20,585 nt of DNA, taken from a virus. The stretch lies in the IMG/VR virus record IMGVR_UViG_3300006875_000221, positions 1-20,585 of that record; one strand, written 5' to 3'. Within the stretch, counting starts at the first letter, position 1, and every line of letters starts with the position of its first letter. The translations under genes and the position numbers were made by a program. The notes below the pieces were generated by a model. It did not search any database, was not told where the DNA came from, and saw nothing but the letters and a program-made list of their open reading frames with translations. Shown here one piece after another: positions 14,083 to 20,585 of this stretch.

Positions 14083-15624
14083 ATGTCCGCAATTATAACT
14101 GATCAGATTAGAATACTAAATGCTAAGAATTTTATTTCTGGAGTAACTACTTCAACGAATAACTATTATTCTTTTGTTGGATTACCAAATCCAGCAGATA
14201 TTCAAAGTGATTGGGACACTTCTCCTCCTGCACCAAAAGACAACTTTAATGAAGAGAATAATTATTGGGATACAATGATTGCTCTCAAAAAAATTACATC
14301 GTCAGATGTTCGTCAGGTTGTTCAAAAAAGAACATGGGTTTCTGGAAATACTTATGATTATTATAGACACGATTATAGTAGATCAAATGTAGCAAATGTT
14401 TCTGGATCAACAACTTTATATTCTTCCTCTTTTTATGTTTTAAACAGCGATTATAGGGTTTATATTTGTCTTCAAAATGGAACAGATCCAGATAATCCAA
14501 AAGGGAAACCTTCTCTTGATGAACCAACTTTTACTGATTTAGAACCAAGAGCAGCAGGAACTAGCGGCGATGGGTATATTTGGAAATATCTCTATACAAT
14601 TAAACCTGGTGATATTGTAAAATTTGAATCTACTGATTTTATGCCTGTTCCTTTAAATTGGGAGACTAGTATAGAAACAGCAGCAATAAGAAACAATGCA
14701 GTAGATGGATCATTAAAAACCATTATTATTACAAACAGAGGTGTTGGAGTAGGTGCAGCAAATAGAACTTATACTAGAGTCCCAATAAAAGGAGATGGAA
14801 CTGGAGCAGAGTGTACTATTACTATTAATAATGACCAACAAGTAGAATCTATAGTAGTATCAAATCAAGGATCTGGGTATACATATGGAAATGTTGATTT
14901 AGTATCAGGTAACGTTCCAACTGGTACAGTTTCTCCAACATTTGATGTTATAATTCCACCAAAAGGAGGTCATGGTGCAGATATTTATAGAGAATTGGGA
15001 GCATATAATGTTTTAGTTTATTCAAGAATTGAAAATGATACGGAAAATCCCGATTTCATAACAGGAAATCAGATTGCTAGAGTTGGTATTGTTGAAAATC
15101 CTGTTGTTTTTAAGCCCTCAGATAATAAGATAAGTGCAGTTTACGCTATTAAATTATCTGGAATAGGATATAGTTCTGCAGTTTTTTCTCCAGATTCTTT
15201 TATAACTCAAACAATAGGAACTGGAATTACTGCAGTAGGTAGAGTAATTAGTTATGATCAAACAACTTCTGTTCTAAAATACTGGCAAGATAGAACTTTA
15301 GCTGGATTTAGTACGGTGGGAATTGCACAATCTACTCCATTATATGGATATGAATTAAAAGAATTTACAAGTACTCCTTTAACTGGAGGAAGCGTAGTTA
15401 TTACCGGAAACACCGGAGCAACTTTATCAATAGATACTAATTTTTCTGGTATATCAACAACAATAAATAATAGAACCTACTATCTAGGACAAGATTTTGT
15501 AAATGGTCTATCAAATCCAGAAATCAAAAAATACTCTGGAAATATCATTTACGTTGATAATAGACCTTCTATTACTAGATCAATAAACCAAAAAGAAGAT
15601 ATTAAAGTCATTTTGCAGTTTTAA
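14083..15624 (+). CDS. 8: baseplate wedge protein gp8
   Basis: Homologue of T4 gp8, which in T4 is a dimer bridging gp7, gp6 and gp10 in each wedge. The product has 513 residues against 334 in T4. Matches include SGDGYIWKYLYTIKPGD (161-177; T4 has GDGYVWEYLFEIPPD), then MPVPLNW (187-193; T4 VVPWP). The C-terminus contains IIYVDNRPSITRSINQKEDI (488-507), where T4 gp8 ends with MIYMENRPPIIMAMDQTEEI and a short strand. The N-terminus has the family pattern of a short strand, NYYSFVG-like segment, W-D and WDTMIALKKI (65-74). Much of the extra length lies between residues about 200 and 300 and includes a Gly-x-Gly-Tyr module (213-266) like those of the two preceding genes. No good Shine-Dalgarno precedes the ATG (the upstream bases are AAAAACCCAACAA). 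The next gene begins 6 bases after the stop. Confidence 0.92.
   Translation: MSAIITDQIRILNAKNFISGVTTSTNNYYSFVGLPNPADIQSDWDTSPPAPKDNFNEENNYWDTMIALKKITSSDVRQVVQKRTWVSGNTYDYYRHDYSRSNVANVSGSTTLYSSSFYVLNSDYRVYICLQNGTDPDNPKGKPSLDEPTFTDLEPRAAGTSGDGYIWKYLYTIKPGDIVKFESTDFMPVPLNWETSIETAAIRNNAVDGSLKTIIITNRGVGVGAANRTYTRVPIKGDGTGAECTITINNDQQVESIVVSNQGSGYTYGNVDLVSGNVPTGTVSPTFDVIIPPKGGHGADIYRELGAYNVLVYSRIENDTENPDFITGNQIARVGIVENPVVFKPSDNKISAVYAIKLSGIGYSSAVFSPDSFITQTIGTGITAVGRVISYDQTTSVLKYWQDRTLAGFSTVGIAQSTPLYGYELKEFTSTPLTGGSVVITGNTGATLSIDTNFSGISTTINNRTYYLGQDFVNGLSNPEIKKYSGNIIYVDNRPSITRSINQKEDIKVILQF
14701..14880 (+). repeat. Gly-x-Gly-Tyr module inserted in gp8
   Basis: Residues 207-266 read I-I-I-T-N-R-G-V-G-V, then a TRVPIKGDGTGAECT turn, then VESIVVSNQGSGYTYGNV. 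This is the same strand, G-x-G-Y, P-x-hydrophobic, G-x-G-(T/S)GA, strand, G-x-G-Y order seen in gp7 and the 1089-residue protein. T4 gp8 as I recall it has no such segment. Confidence 0.6.
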
Positions 15625-15630
15625 AGAATT

Positions 15631-18600
15631 ATGTCTCAAGTCACTAATTTAAATGTATCTCCATATTTTGATGATTTTGATGCAAACAATGACTACTATA
15701 AAGTTCTCTTTAAGCCTGGATATCCAATCCAAGCAAGAGAATTAACAACACTCCAATCAGTATTACAAAACCAAATTGAAAAATTTGGGCAGCACTTTTT
15801 CAAAGAAGGTGCCAAAATTATTCCAGGCAATACTACATATAATCAATTTTTCTACGCAGTAGAACTCAATAATACATATCTTGGCGTTCCTATTGATGCA
15901 TATGTTGATCAATTAGTTGGTTCAAAAATTACAGGAGAAACTTCTGGAATTACTGCAGTAGTTGAAAAAGTTCTTTTATCAACAGATTCAGAAAGAGGCA
16001 ATACTACGTTATATGTAAACTATTTGAGTTCTAGTACACAAAATAATTCAACTGTTCAATTTTTAGACGGCGAAAATTTAATAACAAATATAACAATAAC
16101 TTCAGGACTTTTAGGAAATACTACAATTACTGCAGGAACTCCTTTTGGAATTACTATAGCAAATAGTTCAACTTCAACAGGTTCTGCATTTTCTATATCT
16201 GAGGGTATTTATTTTATTAGAGGATATTTTGTAAATGTATCTAGCGAAACTCTTATTTTAGATCAATATACAAATAACCCAAATTATAGAGTTGGTTTAT
16301 TTGTAAATGAAGAAATTATTAATTCTGATATAGATGAAACATTAAATGATAATTCACAAGGATTTAATAACTATGCTGCTCCAGGAGCGGATAGATTAAA
16401 AATCTCAGTATCTTTGTTTAAGAAAAATTTAACAGATTTAAATGATACAAATTTTGTAGAACTTGCAACCATAGAAAATGGAGTAATAAAAACAGTAAGA
16501 TCTTCTACCAACTACAGTTTAATACAAGATGAATTGGCTAGAAGAACATATGCAGAATCTGGTGATTATTATGTAACACCCTTTGATGTAAGTATTAAAG
16601 AATCTCTAAATGATGGTTTAGGAAATAAAGGTATATTTAATCCAGGACAATTTACTTATAATGGATCTGTAGTTTCTGATAACCTTGCAGTATACCAAAT
16701 TTCTCCAGGAAAAGCTTTTGTAAGAGGTTATGAAGTAGAAACAATATCTCCAGTATTTTTAGATTCTCCAAAACCAAGAACTACAGCATCTCTCAATAAT
16801 ATTGCAATTAATTACAATACAGGGTCTACTTTGACTCTCAATAGAGTACATGGATCACCTATAATTGGTATCGGAAATACTTATGTACTAAGTTTAAGAG
16901 ATTCTAGAGTTGGATCAGCATCAACTACACCTGCCGGAAAAGAAATTGGTATTGCTAGAGTTTATGATTTTAGATTGGAATCTGGATCATATGAAATAGA
17001 TTCCGACCTTAATAGATGGGGAATTTCTTTATATGATATCCAAACTGTTACTGAAATAACTTTGAATGAACCAATAACATTAAACACACCTTCATTCTTT
17101 AAAGGAAAAAGTAGCGGAGCAACAGCTTTTCTTAAAAATTCGGTAACAAATAGTAAATCAATATCTTTATATCAAAAGAATGGAGATTTCGTTCCTTTTG
17201 AATCTTTTATTATAGATGGAATAGAAAACAGCAGAGTTGCAACAGCAATAACTTCATATAGTATTTCTGATGTTAAATCTGTTTATGGAATAGTTGGGAC
17301 GGCAAAAACTTTTAATGCAGATACAGTACAATCTGAATTTTTTAATGTAGGATTTGCTACTATTACTCCTTCTAGTAGTGGAATTAGTACAATAATAACT
17401 AATAATCCAAACTTTCCAGGAAATATTGTTAAGGTAGGAAATTTAGTAAAATTTAGTACTACAGATGCTCAAGATCCAGTTTATGCAAATGTAGTAAGTG
17501 TAGGAAATACTTCTGTAACAATTTCTGGGATTGCTACTGTAACTGGCATAAATCAAGGAGGTCTTTCTACAAGTCTTCTTACAGTTTTTGATTTGAAATT
17601 ATTATCGACTAGTTTATCAAGATCTAATGATGACACTTTATATACTGCATTACCTAGACCAAATGTTGCTTCTATAGATTTAACTGAAGCATCTTTAACT
17701 ATTAGAAAAACATATCCTGTCGTTATTTCTGGTGGTCAACTTTCAACTCAAGTTGTTGCGAGCACTAATGAAACATTTTTGCCTTTTGACGAAGAAAGAT
17801 ATTCTTTAATTAGATCTGATGGTTCAACAGAAGTTTTAACCTCCGATAAATTAGATTTTATTGATGGTTCAACAAAACTTCAAATTTATGGATTAGGTTC
17901 TAATGATCCTTCTGCGACTTTAGTTGCTACTTTAAGAAAAATAAAACCAAAATCAAAAATTAAATTAAAAAATAGAGTTTCTTCAATTATTGTAAATAAA
18001 TCAAAATATTCTTCTTCAGGAATAGGTTCAACAACTCTTAATGATGGTTTAATATATGGAAATTATCCATATGGAACTAGAGTTCAAGATGAAACTATTT
18101 GTTTAAATGTACCTGATATTATTAATGTTTATGGTGTGTATGAATCAAGAACAACCCAAGATCCATCAGCACCAACTTTAGTTTTATCTTCAATAACAGG
18201 ACCAACTACAAAAACAACTGACTTAATAATTGGAGAGCAATTTACAGGACAATTAAGTGGTGCAATAGGAGTTTATGCCGAAAGGTTAACAGATTCTCAA
18301 ATATCTTTTATTCCATTAAATGAAAATACTTTTAAAGAAGGAGAATCTATAGTTTTTTCTGAATCAAATTTACAAGCAGTAATTGTTACAATAGATTCTT
18401 CCAGCTCTAACATTTCTTCCAATTTTAAATTTGATAATGGACAAAAAGGATCTTTTTATGGATATGGAACTATAAATCGTACAGCATCATCAATAGAACC
18501 TTCAAAAAGAATAAAAATATATTATTCAAGTGCATATTATCAAAATGAAGATGATGGAGATATCACGACCATATCATCATATTCTGGATTTGATTATAAA

Positions 18601-20585
18601 AAAGATATTCAAATTAGCAATTCAATAAGAAATTCAGATATTATTGATATTAGACCAAGAGTTTCAAATTATTCTGTTTCAGAAAATTCAAGATCACCTC
18701 TAGAATTTTATGGTAGAAGTTTTAATGCTTCTGGAAATTCTGCCGCTAATATTTTGGCGTCTGATGAAGAAATTATTGCAACATTCTCATATTATCTTGG
18801 AAGAATTGATAGGATCTATATTAGAAAAGATGGTACATTCCAAGTTAAATATGGAGTTCCTTCAGAAAAACCAGAAAAACCAATATCAGTAGATGATGCA
18901 TTAGAAATAGCTAAAGTTATTTTACCACCTTATCTTTTTGATATATCTCAAGCATCACTTGAATTTCTTGATCACAAAAGATATAGAATGTCTGATATTA
19001 AACAACTTGAAAATAGAATTAAAAGTTTAGAATATTATACTTCATTATCTTTATTAGAATCAAATACTGCAAATCTATTTGTTGCAGATTCTAGTGGGTT
19101 AGATAGATTTAAATCTGGATTTTTTGTTGATAATTTTAGTTCTTTAACTTCCCAAGAAAATGGAATTCCTTTTGAAAACAGCATTGATTTTAAAAACAAT
19201 GAATTAAGACCAAAACATTATACGACAGCAGTTGACTTGATTCAAGGTCCCGTTGAAGGAGTATCATCACAGGAAGATCTTTTATTCCAAATTCCGCAAG
19301 GAAATAATATTAGAAAAACTGGAGATCTAATAACACTAGATTATTCTGAAGTTGAATGGATAAAACAATCTTTATCTACAAGAACAGAAAATGTAACACC
19401 ATTTGTAATTAGTTTCTGGCAAGGGACTATTGAATTGATGCCTTCCTCCGATACTTGGGTAGATACAGTTAGACTTGATGCAAAAATAATTAATACTGAA
19501 GGAAATTACTCTCAAGTAATGGCTCTTGCATCACAGCAATTTGGAGTAGATCCCCAAACTGGATATGCACCTACTGTTTGGGGGGCATGGGAAACAAATT
19601 GGACAGGAAAGGAAGTCATAGAAACTGTTAAAATAAGTAGCGATACTTCATATAAACACGGATATTATGGGTATTATGGATACTGGTGGAGGGGATATCC
19701 ATATGGTTACTATGGTTACTATGGGTATTGGGGATACTATGGATATTATGGAAGATATTGGGGATATTATGGCGCTGTTACCACAGTAACTCAAGATACT
19801 TATAGAGAAACTAAAGAAACAGGAGTACAATCTAGAACTGGAACAACCACATATGTTACAGAACAGATTGATACAACATCAATAGGGGATAAAGTTGTAA
19901 GTAGAAATTTAATACAATATTTAAGATCAAGAAACATCCAATTTGTAGCTAAAAATGTTAAACCATTAACACAAGTTTATTGTTTCTTTGATGGCATTGA
20001 CGTAACAAAATATTGTACTCCAAAACTTTTAGAAATTCAAATGATTTCTGGAGTGTTTGAAATTGGAGAAACAGTAATAGGATCTATTACAAAAACTGGA
20101 CTGGATGAGACAACTTTAAATGAAAGTAGTCCCCAAATTACTTTTAGAGTTGCCCAACCGAATCATAAAGAAGGTCCATATAATATCCCAACTTCAACTT
20201 ATACAGTAAGTCCATACACAAATCAAACAATTCCAGCAATTTATTCTTCCACAAGTAATGTATTAAATATTGATACATTTTCTCTTTGTGCTCAATATCA
20301 AGGAGAGTATAGTGGATGGGTACAACAAAATATGACTTTAGTTGGAAAAACTAGTGGCGCCCAAGCAACTATCACAAATGTAAGATTAGTTTCAGATGTA
20401 TATACATCTTTGATAGGAAGTTTTTACATACCAAATCCAAATGTAACTACTAATCCAAGATTTGAAAATGGTTCTAAAACATTTACTATAATAAACAATG
20501 AAATAAATGATAAAAATCTTGCATCTACTGTTGCAGAAGAAACTTTTATTTCTAGTGGAACTATAGAAACTGTACAAGAAAATAT
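15631..20585 (+). CDS. DUF4815-family virion structural protein (partial, 3' end outside window)
   Basis: The frame is open from ATG 15631 to the window edge: 1651 codons plus two bases, with no stop. The N-terminus (VSPYFDDFD..., then FKPGYPIQARELTTLQSVLQ at 27-46) and GDYYVTPFDV (311-320), ISPGKAFVRGYEVE (357-370) and KPRTTA (382-387) are the pattern I know from DUF4815 proteins. These are common in marine T4-like phages and annotated as tail or virion structural proteins. Farther on are YYLGRIDRIYIRKDG (1054-1068), a short coiled-coil-like helix (about 1117-1143, RYRMSDIKQLENRIKSLEYY), WQGTIELMPSSDTWVDT (1263-1279), the Tyr/Gly/Trp tract (1343-1381), and YLRSRNIQFVAK then FFDGIDVTKYC (about 1430-1462). 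No signal peptide or membrane span. By position after gp8 it may occupy the periphery where T4 has gp9/gp10, perhaps for fibre attachment; this is inference. The preceding gap is 6 bases with only a weak AAAGA upstream, so coupling to gp8 translation is likely. Confidence 0.85.
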   Translation, partial: MSQVTNLNVSPYFDDFDANNDYYKVLFKPGYPIQARELTTLQSVLQNQIEKFGQHFFKEGAKIIPGNTTYNQFFYAVELNNTYLGVPIDAYVDQLVGSKITGETSGITAVVEKVLLSTDSERGNTTLYVNYLSSSTQNNSTVQFLDGENLITNITITSGLLGNTTITAGTPFGITIANSSTSTGSAFSISEGIYFIRGYFVNVSSETLILDQYTNNPNYRVGLFVNEEIINSDIDETLNDNSQGFNNYAAPGADRLKISVSLFKKNLTDLNDTNFVELATIENGVIKTVRSSTNYSLIQDELARRTYAESGDYYVTPFDVSIKESLNDGLGNKGIFNPGQFTYNGSVVSDNLAVYQISPGKAFVRGYEVETISPVFLDSPKPRTTASLNNIAINYNTGSTLTLNRVHGSPIIGIGNTYVLSLRDSRVGSASTTPAGKEIGIARVYDFRLESGSYEIDSDLNRWGISLYDIQTVTEITLNEPITLNTPSFFKGKSSGATAFLKNSVTNSKSISLYQKNGDFVPFESFIIDGIENSRVATAITSYSISDVKSVYGIVGTAKTFNADTVQSEFFNVGFATITPSSSGISTIITNNPNFPGNIVKVGNLVKFSTTDAQDPVYANVVSVGNTSVTISGIATVTGINQGGLSTSLLTVFDLKLLSTSLSRSNDDTLYTALPRPNVASIDLTEASLTIRKTYPVVISGGQLSTQVVASTNETFLPFDEERYSLIRSDGSTEVLTSDKLDFIDGSTKLQIYGLGSNDPSATLVATLRKIKPKSKIKLKNRVSSIIVNKSKYSSSGIGSTTLNDGLIYGNYPYGTRVQDETICLNVPDIINVYGVYESRTTQDPSAPTLVLSSITGPTTKTTDLIIGEQFTGQLSGAIGVYAERLTDSQISFIPLNENTFKEGESIVFSESNLQAVIVTIDSSSSNISSNFKFDNGQKGSFYGYGTINRTASSIEPSKRIKIYYSSAYYQNEDDGDITTISSYSGFDYKKDIQISNSIRNSDIIDIRPRVSNYSVSENSRSPLEFYGRSFNASGNSAANILASDEEIIATFSYYLGRIDRIYIRKDGTFQVKYGVPSEKPEKPISVDDALEIAKVILPPYLFDISQASLEFLDHKRYRMSDIKQLENRIKSLEYYTSLSLLESNTANLFVADSSGLDRFKSGFFVDNFSSLTSQENGIPFENSIDFKNNELRPKHYTTAVDLIQGPVEGVSSQEDLLFQIPQGNNIRKTGDLITLDYSEVEWIKQSLSTRTENVTPFVISFWQGTIELMPSSDTWVDTVRLDAKIINTEGNYSQVMALASQQFGVDPQTGYAPTVWGAWETNWTGKEVIETVKISSDTSYKHGYYGYYGYWWRGYPYGYYGYYGYWGYYGYYGRYWGYYGAVTTVTQDTYRETKETGVQSRTGTTTYVTEQIDTTSIGDKVVSRNLIQYLRSRNIQFVAKNVKPLTQVYCFFDGIDVTKYCTPKLLEIQMISGVFEIGETVIGSITKTGLDETTLNESSPQITFRVAQPNHKEGPYNIPTSTYTVSPYTNQTIPAIYSSTSNVLNIDTFSLCAQYQGEYSGWVQQNMTLVGKTSGAQATITNVRLVSDVYTSLIGSFYIPNPNVTTNPRFENGSKTFTIINNEINDKNLASTVAEETFISSGTIETVQEN
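19657..19773 (+). repeat. Tyr/Gly/Trp-rich low-complexity tract
   Basis: Thirty-nine codons (residues 1343-1381 of the DUF4815 protein) encode, by count, 19 Tyr, 12 Gly, 4 Trp, 2 Arg, 1 His and 1 Pro, mostly as Y-Y-G or Y-W-G triplets. At DNA level it is an imperfect 9-base repeat (TATTATGGA-like). All four Gly third bases and both Tyr codons appear, so the protein pattern persists despite silent drift. It lies between two conserved segments, as an insertion or loop. Reading the opposite strand gives only a low-complexity shadow frame. Confidence 0.9.

Noticed and set aside
18710-18892. Plus-strand 60-codon frame inside the DUF4815 gene
   Set aside because: The DUF4815 frame reads through without a stop and contains family motifs on both sides; this is an out-of-phase shadow.
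19648-19830. Minus-strand frame rich in Ile, Ser and Pro opposite the Tyr/Gly/Trp tract
   Set aside because: It is the antisense shadow of the repeat; low complexity, no ribosome site, and fully inside a confident gene on the other strand.

Overview
This window is one strand-uniform, gene-packed stretch of the baseplate region of a T4-like contractile-tailed phage. The base composition is very AT-rich (roughly 30% GC by eye) and codons are strongly biased to A/T endings. Three proteins align from memory with T4 baseplate wedge proteins gp6, gp7 and gp8, in the T4 gene order. Together with a DUF4815-type virion protein and gp7 and gp8 homologues enlarged by repeats, this points to a marine T4-like phage. 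A cyanophage of Prochlorococcus/Synechococcus is most likely, and a SAR11 phage is possible. No host gene, tRNA, integrase, CRISPR array or insertion sequence is visible.

Layout, all on the + strand: the last bases of an upstream gene (about 1-13); gp6 (14-1948); a giant gp7 of 2935 residues (1953-10760); an extra 1089-residue structural protein with no clear T4 counterpart (10793-14062); gp8 (14083-15624); and a DUF4815-family virion protein that starts at 15631 and is still open at the window end (at least 1651 residues). Intergenic gaps are 4, 32, 20 and 6 bases, so the genes probably form one late transcription unit. Only the 1089-residue gene has a strong ribosome binding site. A T4-type late-promoter-like octamer overlaps the stop codon just before gp8.

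In T4, gp6, gp7 and gp8 join gp10, gp53 and gp25 to form the wedges, six of which surround the hub. gp6 makes the inner ring; gp7 and gp8 hold the wedge and its outer parts. Here the recognisable gp7 core lies in the first 250 residues and is followed by about 2700 residues of beta-rich modules, including a YHYH domain. Several module types recur in the 1089-residue protein, and one recurs as an insertion in gp8. The DUF4815 protein probably belongs to the baseplate periphery or fibre attachment. It carries a striking 39-residue Tyr/Gly/Trp tract.

I found no evidence of a new enzymatic or defence system. The unusual signal is architectural: repeat modules shared among three neighbouring baseplate genes, the oversized gp7, and the aromatic tract.
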